DNA of 64,000 nucleotides. It comes from Cytophagaceae bacterium. Lineage in GTDB: Bacteria > Bacteroidota > Bacteroidia > Flavobacteriales > Flavobacteriaceae. A model generated the notes under the pieces. That model saw nothing but the letters and a program-made list of their open reading frames with translations, was not told the DNA's origin and made no database searches. The DNA lies in the NCBI GenBank assembly GCA_002710685.1, contig PALD01000069.1, forward strand, positions 212,154 through 276,153, read 5' to 3'. Shown here piece by piece: positions 53,942-61,683 of this stretch. Each line of letters begins with the position of its first letter. Within the stretch, counting starts at the first letter, position 1. Made by a program: the position numbers and the translations under genes.

Positions 53942-55066
53942 TCAATGACCGATGGTAGCCGCTTCAAATACCCTGCAAAAATTGGTTCCGCCAATTTTAG
54001 TAATTTCGTCCTCATTAAAACCGTCCCTCAACATTTCGTCCACAATAATTTTGAAAAACCCTTCTTTCTGATTTTCCCAGGCAGCATTGGTAACCTCACC
54101 AATACGTTGATCGGCGTTTTTGGGCTTTGCGATTTTAGTGTCCGTACCCATACAGACATGATCTATGCCAACAACTTCAATCATGGCCCGAAGATTCCGG
54201 ACATAATGCTGTGGCGAATCTGCAAGGTGGGTCCAAACACCTATGACCCCGCCGGCATCAGACACAATTTTAGCCTGTTGTTTGCTAATAAGCCTTGGCA
54301 TCATCATTTTGGCCATTCTTTCATTATTGCCCAATTGGGTATCAAGCCCTGTATGAGAAATTACAACTGGCTTTGCGGATAGCTCCAGAGCATCGTTTAT
54401 CGCTGCATTACTGCAATGGGTTAAATCTATTAGGATGCCAAGTCGATTACATTCTTTTATTATACTAGCACCAAAGTCAGTAAGTCCATTGTAAGTGGGA
54501 GTATCGGTATAAATATCCCCTATGGGCGGGGAAGGTTGGACATCATGAAGTAACCCCAGCATTCTTACCCCTCTGTCATAAGCCAAACCTAAGCGTTCTA
54601 TTTGACCTTCTAGAAAATGCCCCCCTTCTACAGACTGAATCACGATGGGTTTATTTTCTTTATACGCTACTATTAAATCTGAGTAGGTCAAGGCACGCTT
54701 CATCCTATTAGTTTCCAAAATTATATCCATTGCATCAAGACCTAAGGTGAATCTTTTGAAGGCTTCCCCAGGTTCAGTGAGTTCTGGACGGTCTACTGCA
54801 AATGTGGCACAGATTGCCGATAAGACCGACCGTTTCATTTCGCCATTCAAATCGATATTAAAATCGGATTTCTGGTTATTGTACAAAGGTATATCGATAT
54901 GGCTATGCGCATCTAAACTCAAAAATTTGCTTGCCACCAATGCTTTTTTGGCTACTATTTCATTGGATGCCCAGGTTGAAATCGGGTTAATAAAAATGGC
55001 CGCTCCCGCACCAGTCCCAACAGTAACGAATTTGCGTCTCGACCATTCATTTTTAGCATTAACCAT
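53942..55066 (-). CDS. Membrane dipeptidase-like (peptidase M19), Tat-exported
   Basis: 374 residues. A Tat motif SRRKFVTVGTGAGAAIF starts near residue 9. Metal ligands of renal dipeptidase-type enzymes are all visible: LDAHSHIDIP (His, Asp), QSVEGGHFLEG (Glu), IDLTHCSNAAI (His), VISHTGL (His) and CMGTDTKI (Asp). M19 enzymes hydrolyse dipeptides and some lactams such as beta-lactams. The ATG follows within 3 bp of the DUF3500 gene stop on the same strand, so they are co-transcribed. Why a dipeptidase belongs to a redox-rich island is unclear. Confidence 0.92.
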   Translation of the reverse strand: MVNAKNEWSRRKFVTVGTGAGAAIFINPISTWASNEIVAKKALVASKFLSLDAHSHIDIPLYNNQKSDFNIDLNGEMKRSVLSAICATFAVDRPELTEPGEAFKRFTLGLDAMDIILETNRMKRALTYSDLIVAYKENKPIVIQSVEGGHFLEGQIERLGLAYDRGVRMLGLLHDVQPSPPIGDIYTDTPTYNGLTDFGASIIKECNRLGILIDLTHCSNAAINDALELSAKPVVISHTGLDTQLGNNERMAKMMMPRLISKQQAKIVSDAGGVIGVWTHLADSPQHYVRNLRAMIEVVGIDHVCMGTDTKIAKPKNADQRIGEVTNAAWENQKEGFFKIIVDEMLRDGFNEDEITKIGGTNFCRVFEAATIGH

Positions 55067-55068
55067 AT

Positions 55069-56265
55069 TTAATCGTGATTATGACTTTCCTTTAAATGCT
55101 GACGCAGCAGATTTTTGCCATAATCATTTCCGTTCGGGGTTCTGACCATGGTATGAATATGATTTCTTGTTGCATCTCGACCTTGGCCTTGTATTCCAAC
55201 GGGCCCCTGATGATCAAATTCTATCAGTACAACCGGACTGTGGATCCGATAATAGAAAACTGCATCCTTATCGGTCTTTCCGACCCAGGCAAACCACGTA
55301 TTATCCAAGTGTGCCATCACATCATCCATTTTAATTTTGGCATGACCTTCTTCCATATTGGATATATATTGATTTATCAAATCCAAAAGCTGTTCTTTTT
55401 GATCCTCTGTCATTTCTGCTGCACGTAGGCCCTGATACTCTAAAATTTTATTATCGGAGAAGGCTTCCGCCTGTATATCGTTTCGTCTTTTTTCTTCGGA
55501 TAATGAGGCACGTTTTTGTTGATCTGTCGAAAGGGACTGCATAAATTTTAGCCCAACATTCTGTTCGTCCTGAAACAGGGTGTTTCCTGCATATTTGCCC
55601 GTAGTAGTGACAATAGGTTCACCTCCCATAAAAACCGGAGTCATTACGACTTGGTCGCCTAGGATGAAATAATTTATGGCTAAATGGTGTCCGTCAATTT
55701 GCCACCCCCATGGGTCGGTCATTGATGGCTTGCCCATTACCGTGAAGTAATAAAGTTCTTCATCATATCTTGGGTCGCCATCATTAAGCTCTCTCAATGT
55801 CTGATCAGTCTTCATGATGTCCTTTGTCAATTGCAGTCCTTTTGCACTGAGTGCCTTTTGCATGAGCTGAAATGCCAACTTCCTTTGTGCTTTTGTCATT
55901 TCCTTTATACTGACCCCCTGTCTCCGGTATAGGCCGTTATCTATATTCGCCCACTTTTGCCACTCTTTATCTTGGATTTCAAATTGAGTTTTTGCCAATT
56001 GTTCTTTGGTTAGCGAGTTCAAAAACCGTTCCCCAGCTATTTTTATGGGTTCGGTGGTTATGCCTGTGGCCTTTATTGGGAAAAGACCTTCTTCTTTTCC
56101 TTGCTCGGTAACGACGCCAATATAATGTTGATCCAGATTGTCTTCCTCTGCTTTTGCAAATCGTTCTTTGATAGCTTCCAATCTACTTTGGCAAGTTGCC
56201 GTATTATACTGCATGCATGCAATAAGGAGCAATGAAACGGGTAAAATAGAAATTGTTATTTTCAT
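55069..56265 (-). CDS. DUF3500-domain lipoprotein
   Basis: 398 residues from the ATG at 56265, the start of a lipoprotein signal (LLIAC). The open frame extends upstream to 56346 without a signal. DUF3500 marks: WGWQIDGHHLAINYFILGDQVVMTPVFMGGEPI in the middle, SLTKEQLAKTQFEI earlier and the C-terminal IHSPVVLIEFDHQGPV and HIHTMVRTPNGNDYG. Family members are secreted or anchored. I recall no defined enzymatic function; the conserved His and Asp suggest a metal site. It precedes the M19 dipeptidase in a likely operon, so the two may share a substrate. Confidence 0.85.
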   Translation of the reverse strand: MKITISILPVSLLLIACMQYNTATCQSRLEAIKERFAKAEEDNLDQHYIGVVTEQGKEEGLFPIKATGITTEPIKIAGERFLNSLTKEQLAKTQFEIQDKEWQKWANIDNGLYRRQGVSIKEMTKAQRKLAFQLMQKALSAKGLQLTKDIMKTDQTLRELNDGDPRYDEELYYFTVMGKPSMTDPWGWQIDGHHLAINYFILGDQVVMTPVFMGGEPIVTTTGKYAGNTLFQDEQNVGLKFMQSLSTDQQKRASLSEEKRRNDIQAEAFSDNKILEYQGLRAAEMTEDQKEQLLDLINQYISNMEEGHAKIKMDDVMAHLDNTWFAWVGKTDKDAVFYYRIHSPVVLIEFDHQGPVGIQGQGRDATRNHIHTMVRTPNGNDYGKNLLRQHLKESHNHD

Positions 56266-56366
56266 TTTTGGGTTCTCATTATTTTTCGATCTTTGATGGT
56301 CAATTCCCCAGAAACAAACTAACGGAGTAAAAGACAAACGAATCAAAATTTTATTTGTGGGCTTTT

Positions 56367-56996
56367 TTATTTAACTGATATAGGAACTTCGAGATTCTCC
56401 CATTTTAGTAAAAAACCATCTTTGGTTATCTCATAGGTAAGATTTTCTATATTGTTGGGGGTTTTTCTTGCCATTGTTTTGGCGATGAGCACATCATTTT
56501 CGACTTTTCTCGTAGTTTCACCACCTCTCTTTATGCCCCACTGCCCAATTTCCGAATTAAAAATAACTTGCCAATCGCCTTCTGAGGGAATGGCATACAG
56601 ACTATAGGAACCTGCTGGTAATTTTTTACCGTCAATAGTGAGGTCCTTATCCGTTTTAAATAGGGTGGCCTCATTGGCACCTGCGCGCCATACCTTTCCA
56701 TAAGGCACTAATTCGCCCCAAATTTTTCGGCCTCGTACGCTCGGACTGCTATAATGTATTGAAACGCTTGCCTGACCAATTTTTCCTGAAACGGAATCTT
56801 TTGGACTTTTTGCCTGTTGAAAAGCAGGGTTTTTGACACAAAAAAAGTCTAAAAAATTGGACATTTTGGACTTTTCTATTTTGCATATATCGTTATCAAT
56901 AATCATTGACTGATTGTCAATGGGTATCTCAATAATTCGACCTAGGGCTAATTGCATTGAGAAGATCGCACATGTGATTAAGAGTAGTTTTTTCAT
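56367..56996 (-). CDS. DUF2911-domain exported protein
   Basis: 209 residues with signal peptide (cleavage near ALGR). The DUF2911 core reads KIGQASVSIHYSSPSVRGRKIWG, LVPYGKVWRAGANEATLF, TIDGKKLPAGSYSLYAIP and WQVIFNSEIGQWG, then a C-terminal beta strand pair (TYEITKDGFLLKW). The family is common in Bacteroidota and binds unknown ligands; the barrel resembles lipocalin-like folds. It lies 101 bp upstream of the DUF3500 gene start on the same strand, 31 bp after the NmrA-like gene stop. Confidence 0.88.
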   Translation of the reverse strand: MKKLLLITCAIFSMQLALGRIIEIPIDNQSMIIDNDICKIEKSKMSNFLDFFCVKNPAFQQAKSPKDSVSGKIGQASVSIHYSSPSVRGRKIWGELVPYGKVWRAGANEATLFKTDKDLTIDGKKLPAGSYSLYAIPSEGDWQVIFNSEIGQWGIKRGGETTRKVENDVLIAKTMARKTPNNIENLTYEITKDGFLLKWENLEVPISVK

Positions 56997-57027
56997 TTTT
57001 TATGGTTTAAATTAAATTGTACGGGTT

Positions 57028-57921
57028 TCAATAAACTTCGGTTAAAAAGTCCTTCAAACTTTGCGTCCTTCTTCCTAAAATAGTTTCCAAGTCGTTTGTT
57101 TGTTGATCAAATTCGCCATTGGATATAGCTTCACCGAACATGCTTAACATGCCAATGATAGGTTCTGGAACACCCACTTTTTTCATTTGACCATTGAATT
57201 CAGCTATACCGGGCGATATATACTGAATGGGCTCTTGGGTTATCTCGGAAAGCATTTTAGCGACATCCGAAAAACCGATTTTTTCACTACCATTTAACTC
57301 CAGTGTGCGATTCGTATAGGATTTTGGATCCGATAGTATTATCGCTGCCGCTTGGGCCAGATCCTTTCTTGGTGCAAATGCGACCTGTCCGTTTCCACAA
57401 GGCAAATAGACTGATTTGGTTTGCAGCAATTGATTTTTATCCCCAATGAACATAGGAATTACCTCGGCATAGAGATTATGTCGTAATATCGTATAATCAA
57501 TGCCAGAACCCTTGATCCAATTTTCTGTCTGCCGATGTGCATCAACGACCACGTGTAAGGGAGCGCTATTACGTTCGTCCTTTCTTACCGTACTGGTATA
57601 TACGATATGTTCTATTCCTGCTTTCTTGGCCGCTTCAACTACATTTTTGTGCTGTGCCATTCGATTGGCAATGTCACTGCCCGACACAAAGTAGAGCACC
57701 TTGATATCGCGAAAGGCGTTGTTTAGACTCTCTAAGTCTTCATAATCACCGATTCGAACATCGAGACCCTTACTTTGATAGTTCTTAATACTATCGCTTT
57801 TATCCTGCCGTATCAAAACCCCTATGTTGCTTGCATCGGTTGTTTCAAGCAAGGATTTCAATACGCTACTGCCTAAACCACCTGTGGCTCCAGTTATCAT
57901 TGTTTTTTTAATCCATCCCAT
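57028..57921 (-). CDS. NAD(P)-binding reductase of the NmrA/QorB (quinone oxidoreductase type 2) family
   Basis: 297 residues from 57921; 57900 (MITGATGG) is an alternative start. Rossmann motif TGATGGLGSSVL (near residues 10-21), followed by the NmrA-type pattern VRIGDYEDLESLNNAFRDIKVLYFVSG and YTSTVRKDERNSAPLHVV, with DYTILRHNLYAEVI. This matches HSCARG/YtfG-like NAD(P)H:quinone reductases rather than classical SDR enzymes (no YxxxK). It is divergent from an HxlR regulator, an arrangement known for quinone-responsive pairs such as YodB or QorR with their reductase. Confidence 0.88.
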   Translation of the reverse strand: MGWIKKTMITGATGGLGSSVLKSLLETTDASNIGVLIRQDKSDSIKNYQSKGLDVRIGDYEDLESLNNAFRDIKVLYFVSGSDIANRMAQHKNVVEAAKKAGIEHIVYTSTVRKDERNSAPLHVVVDAHRQTENWIKGSGIDYTILRHNLYAEVIPMFIGDKNQLLQTKSVYLPCGNGQVAFAPRKDLAQAAAIILSDPKSYTNRTLELNGSEKIGFSDVAKMLSEITQEPIQYISPGIAEFNGQMKKVGVPEPIIGMLSMFGEAISNGEFDQQTNDLETILGRRTQSLKDFLTEVY

Positions 57922-57946
57922 CCTTAATAGTTTATTATAGAGTGTT

Positions 57947-58033
57947 ACTTACTTTTGGTAAGTCAAAGATGTTAAGTAACTTTGCATAAAACAAGAACTT
58001 TCAAACCGGTTTGTTACTTACTTTGAGGTAATT
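57947..58033. promoter_or_regulatory. Operator region between the reductase and HxlR genes
   Basis: ACTTAC-TTTTG-GTAAGT (57947-57963) is a perfect 6-5-6 inverted repeat. The near-palindrome GTTAAGTAAC follows at about 57971-57980, and GTTACTTACTTTGAGGTAATT (about 58013-58033) repeats the half-site. All three carry the TTACTT or AAGTAA core. HxlR-family dimers bind such elements. Their position suggests control of both divergent genes. Confidence 0.6.
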
Positions 58034-58054
58034 AATACTGATAATCAATACATT

Positions 58055-58417
58055 ATGGGTAAAGAAAATTTAAAAAAATATATTGACGCCGATAATTGTC
58101 CTGTTCGCAACGTGCTCGATAGATTTGGCGATAAGTGGTCTACCTTGATAATTCTGATTTTAGGGGAATCTAAGGTTTTACGTTTTAACGAATTACAAAA
58201 TGCCATTGGAACGATTTCCCAAAAAATGTTGACGGTAACATTAAAGAAACTAGAAGCAGATGATTTGGTGAATCGCACTATTTACCCACAAATACCGCCA
58301 AAGGTAGAATATAACCTTACGGAAAGAGGAAAAAGTCTTTTACCACATATTCAGAACATTGTAGCGTGGGCCAATGAAAATATGGAAGGTATTACACAAT
58401 CAAGAATGAGCATATAA
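58055..58417 (+). CDS. HxlR-family transcriptional regulator (possible thiol/quinone sensor)
   Basis: 120 residues. The winged-helix core is NVLDRFGDKWSTLIILIL, FNELQNAIGTISQKMLTVTLKKLEADDLVNR and VEYNLTERGKSLLPHI. DNCPVRN puts a Cys at residue 14, the position where HxlR/DUF24 sensors (YodB, HypR, QorR) carry their reactive Cys. Start codon ATG at 58055. The gene is divergent from the quinone reductase-like gene, with shared inverted repeats between, so it probably derepresses that gene when electrophiles modify the Cys. Confidence 0.92.
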   Translation: MGKENLKKYIDADNCPVRNVLDRFGDKWSTLIILILGESKVLRFNELQNAIGTISQKMLTVTLKKLEADDLVNRTIYPQIPPKVEYNLTERGKSLLPHIQNIVAWANENMEGITQSRMSI

Positions 58418-58525
58418 AAATGGCCGCGTTGGATGCGCCGGTCAGCGTGAAACACATGCAGGGATACAATTCAGTGGAGCAAACGATTTATTGGGATCGA
58501 TTCATTTATTTTTCATAATTCCGTT

Positions 58526-59512
58526 TTAGTTTAGGCAATTAGTTAAAGTGAACACCACGATCTTACCGTTGGCCCGATTGCTTTCCATCATTTGATGCGC
58601 CTGTACTATATCATCAAGTCGAAAGACCTCTCCGATGCTCAGTTTGACCTTACCGGTTTCGACGTCATGAATAAATTCATGAAAGGCGGTCGGCTGGCTG
58701 CGGACTTGTCCGCTGTCATAAACGGTCAGCTTTACCGTTGCCGGAATGAATTCCATCGGAGAAAAATCCTTTAGGCTCCAGCTTTCGGAAAGCATGCCCG
58801 TCATACAGATCGTACCGCCTTGCCTGACACATTGTAGCGAGTCCTTTAGAACGGTTGCCCCGACCAGTTCCAATACTTTGTCAACGCCGTATGGAAACAG
58901 TTTGCGAACCTCCTTTTAAATGATGCCGTCATCTATAACCACCTACGAGGCCCCATTTTCTATCAGTACTTGTTTCTTTTTTGTATTCCGTGTGGTGGCG
59001 ATGACGGTCAAACCAAGATTTTTGGCCACTTGGGTGGCAAGCATCCCTATGGAAGAGGTGCCGCCCCGAATCAACAACGTCTCTCCTGGCTTACTACCCA
59101 ACGCCAAATGCAGGGATCCGTGCACGGTCTGGAACATTTCGGGGATGGCCCCCAAGGTTTCCCATGGCAAGGTGCTTTCAAATCAATTTACAATATGTCG
59201 GGGTACTACGGTAAATTCTGCATAGCTGCCGTCATAGGCCCGGCCCATTTCGCCCATCAAGGCCATGACCTTTTGGCCTTTTGGATAGTGGCCCGAAGGG
59301 TCCTCTACTACCTCTCCCACACATTCGATACCCAAAACCCTTGGGAATTTGACCGATGGCGACAGTCCCTTTCGGGTCATCAGTTCGGAGCGGTTTAGGC
59401 CAAAAGCCCGGACCCGTATCAACACCTCATTTTCCATGGGTTTGGGAATGGGCCGTTCCTCTATTTTTAGATTCTCGGCTTGGCCAGGCTGGTGTAGGAC
59501 TACGGCTCTCAT
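58526..59512 (-). pseudogene. Quinone oxidoreductase (zinc-type alcohol dehydrogenase family) with three in-frame stops
   Basis: The gene begins MRAVVLHQPGQAENLKIEER at 59512 and can be read in one frame to a stop at 58526-58528, 328 codons, the usual family length. Three stops interrupt it: TGA (59183-59185, after RHIVN), TAG (58943-58945, after ENGAS) and TAA (58916-58918, before KEVRKLFPYGVDKVLELVG). No frameshift is needed. The parts keep family motifs: FGLNRSELMTRKG, LGIECVGEVVEDP, LIRGGTSSIGMLATQVAKNLG (NADP loop), MLSESWSLKDFSPMEFIP and RLDDIVQAHQMME. The start overlaps the stop of the upstream DUF1080-like gene (TAATG). It is dead as written unless stops are read through or are sequencing errors. 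Confidence 0.88.
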
Positions 59513-60204
59513 TATTTGATTTTTAAATCCTTGAAATAACCAACAGTTCCAATATCCACCCAAAGTGCTATGCTTCCAGAAGTCGTACTTCCCAACAATT
59601 CGTTGACAACAAATGATGGGGCTTCCTGATCGTTCAGATAGAGTTTTGCTTTCTTATCCTGAAACTCGATACGCATGGTAATCCATTCATCTAAGGCAAT
59701 ATCCGCATAGGTTTCATACTGTCCCCTGTATTCGGGTTCGCGAAGTTTGTCGAACTTAAAATCCGGATAGGCATAGTATTGCACCGTATGGTTCCTTGCA
59801 ATTTGATCGGCCGACCTACCTACCCTTGGCCTCAGGTAAACCGATTCATAGGCGGTATTATCTTCATTGATCCGGAAAGCCAATCCGATAAATCCTTGCG
59901 AACCTTGAAAGGTGGATGGCGTCTGTAGCCTACTGAGGACTTTGACCTCGACCACGCCGTTTTCCAAATTCAAACCTTTAAGTTTTACATAGGTCGGCTC
60001 ATCCACAGTGCTTCCCAATTTTTTAATATCGAAAGGAAGGGCTTCCAGATCGCGCTCTACCTTTATGACCTCCTCTCCTTCAAATTCGACAACAGAGGCA
60101 TGCACGGCTACGATTTCGAAAGTACGGTCGTTATAGGTCAAAGTTTGACCGTAAGACTGTACAAATTGGCCCAAGACCGCTATGAGTAAAAGATATTTTT
60201 TCAT
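59512..60204 (-). CDS. Exported DUF1080-like (3-keto-disaccharide hydrolase fold) protein
   Basis: 230 residues. Signal peptide MKKYLLLIAVLGQFVQSYGQ. The rest fits the concanavalin A-like jelly roll of DUF1080 and LamG-type proteins: EPTYVKLKGLNLENGVVEVKV, GSQGFIGLAFRINED, YESVYLRPR, ADIALDEWITMRIEFQDKKAKLYLNDQ and the ending SGSIALWVDIGTVGYFKDLKI. DUF1080 enzymes act on 3-keto-glycosides in some relatives; catalytic residues cannot be assigned here. Its stop overlaps the start codon of the broken quinone oxidoreductase gene. Confidence 0.75.
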   Translation of the reverse strand: MKKYLLLIAVLGQFVQSYGQTLTYNDRTFEIVAVHASVVEFEGEEVIKVERDLEALPFDIKKLGSTVDEPTYVKLKGLNLENGVVEVKVLSRLQTPSTFQGSQGFIGLAFRINEDNTAYESVYLRPRVGRSADQIARNHTVQYYAYPDFKFDKLREPEYRGQYETYADIALDEWITMRIEFQDKKAKLYLNDQEAPSFVVNELLGSTTSGSIALWVDIGTVGYFKDLKIK

Positions 60205-60301
60205 TTTTAGATGTTTTCACGATTCGTTGTACAAAGGTTGGAAGAATCATGAAGTGCTACCCTTAAACTAGTTTAAGAAATCGGCTAGCAAAGCTATTGG
60301 G

Positions 60302-60886
60302 CTATTGGCCCGAGGCTATTTCCTTTCGGATCATACTCAAAAATTCGGGGGTTATGCCCAAATAGGAGGCAATCTGTGTGTTGGGCAACCTGTTTGCCAA
60401 GTTGGGATATTGTTTTAAAAAGGACAGATACCGCTGTTGTGCGGTGGAGCTGATGTTCTGAAAGACCCGGTTTTGGAGTTCCACATATTTTTCCTCGGTA
60501 ACGACTTTAAAGATACGGTCGAGCTTTAATATATTGAGGTATAGATAATATAGGTCCTTTTGGGCAATCTGGATAACTTCAGAGGCTTCCAAGGCCTGAA
60601 TATTAGATTGGCTCGGAGTGGTAGCATGAAAACTGTCGATGTCGTAAATCCAATCTCCCTCGGCGGCAAAGAGAATGTTGTGTTCCTTGCCTTCGGCATC
60701 GGTGATGTACATTCGAAAGCAACCCGAAACAACAAAGGTGTAATACCGGCATATCTCGCCAGAGCTAAGAATGAGCTCCCTGCGTTTTACCTTGCGTCGA
60801 GAGACCCTGCCTTCGATCAGTGCTTTTTCCTCCTCTTCAAAAGGGAGGTAGCGTTCAAAGTGGGATAATAGAGGTTGTGCGGTCAC
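60302..60886 (-). CDS. Crp/Fnr-family transcriptional regulator
   Basis: 194 residues, starting at a GTG (60886); the next Met is deep in the domain. The cNMP-binding barrel (about 10-125) reads KRRELILSSGEICRYYTFVVSGCFRMYITDAEGKEHNILF. A short C-terminal helix-turn-helix (about 150-194) shows RYLSFLKQYPNLANRLPNTQIASYLGITPEFLSMIRKEI. There is no Cys cluster of the FNR type. Such single-gene regulators are frequent in flavobacteria and often control an adjacent enzyme, here perhaps the DUF1080-like or quinone oxidoreductase genes. Confidence 0.92.
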   Translation of the reverse strand: MTAQPLLSHFERYLPFEEEEKALIEGRVSRRKVKRRELILSSGEICRYYTFVVSGCFRMYITDAEGKEHNILFAAEGDWIYDIDSFHATTPSQSNIQALEASEVIQIAQKDLYYLYLNILKLDRIFKVVTEEKYVELQNRVFQNISSTAQQRYLSFLKQYPNLANRLPNTQIASYLGITPEFLSMIRKEIASGQ

Positions 60887-61299
60887 CGTTTTCTTTTATT
60901 TACTCTTCATTCCATGTAGAAAATCTTTCCACCTAAGAGCAAAAAAAGGCAGCGCACGAATAGATTAGAATTTTCATAGATATGACAGTATGGTCCGTAG
61001 AAATAAATATAACCAATTTATCGAAGAGGCTTTAGGTTTAAACTAAGTTCGTACTTAGCATATGCTCATTCATTTAACATTCTAACGAAAGTGAGAATCA
61101 TTTACAGGAAGTGTTCCATTCTTGGTCTCTAGTAGTTTTAGGGCTATTTTAACCTTTCGTTGGACTGCAAAAACCTAGTGTTTTTAATGGTTCAATTTGT
61201 TGTGGATTGATAAGCAAGCAACTACAACCGCTCAGCACATTGCCGCTACATTACATTTCGGGCAAAGAGCTTCTCTACAAAAAGGGTCTTGGACATAAT

Positions 61300-61640
61300 T
61301 CCCAATGTCATCTTTCCTTTCTGTTAACCCTTCCCGCTGTGCTGGGAAGGTACACTCCATTCCCAAGCCAAAATTGGGAATTAAGTCCGCTTTCTAATCG
61401 GAGAGTCATCGCCTCGGTTTCTTAACGGGATTTGCGGCAAAGCCTTCTTTGGGCTTCACTCGAAAATTCCTAAAAACCGAACCGCCGACTTACACATTTT
61501 AAGGGGTTTATAATGGAGGAAGCCTTTGTTGTTTTTCGGGACAGCGAAAAACAGGCAGTGCATAACCAATTCTAGATTAAACCCGGCCGCTCCTTTCGCT
61601 TAACTGTCGGTACGCTCAAATCACGACCGACTTTAAAAGA
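61300..61640. other. Hairpin-rich non-coding segment beside the integrase gene
   Basis: 60887-61683 (797 bp) has no gene I can support. Within it several inverted repeats cluster: CCTTCCC (61329-61335)/GGGAAGG (61344-61350); ATTCCCAA (61359-61366)/TTGGGAAT (61374-61381); AAAGCC-TTCTTTG-GGCTTC around 61439-61457; and GTCGG (61608-61612)/CCGAC near 61628-61633. They could be parts of a structured RNA, or a recombination or origin-type region of the element. Short open frames on the plus strand here lack any family signature. Confidence 0.45.
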
Positions 61641-61683
61641 ATTGCTAATGCTCTTATGGAACTTGTCAAGACTGTACGAAGTT

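Noticed and set aside
53945..54382. 145-codon plus-strand open frame
   Set aside because: It is antisense to the M19 dipeptidase, which has all metal ligands.
58420..58518. 32-codon frame after the HxlR gene (begins ATGGCCGCG)
   Set aside because: It looks like part of some gene by codon use, but is too short to match a family; it may be a relic.
53728..58760. A recent direct duplication flanking the dipeptidase-HxlR block
   Set aside because: The two quinone oxidoreductase ends differ at roughly one base in five, so they are old paralogues, not a fresh target duplication.
58970..59398. 142-codon plus-strand open frame
   Set aside because: It is antisense to the quinone oxidoreductase pseudogene, whose minus-strand motifs are clear, and has no recognisable domain.
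61207..61425. 72-codon plus-strand open frame in the spacer beside the integrase
   Set aside because: No start context or domain; it runs through strong inverted repeats, so it is treated as non-coding.
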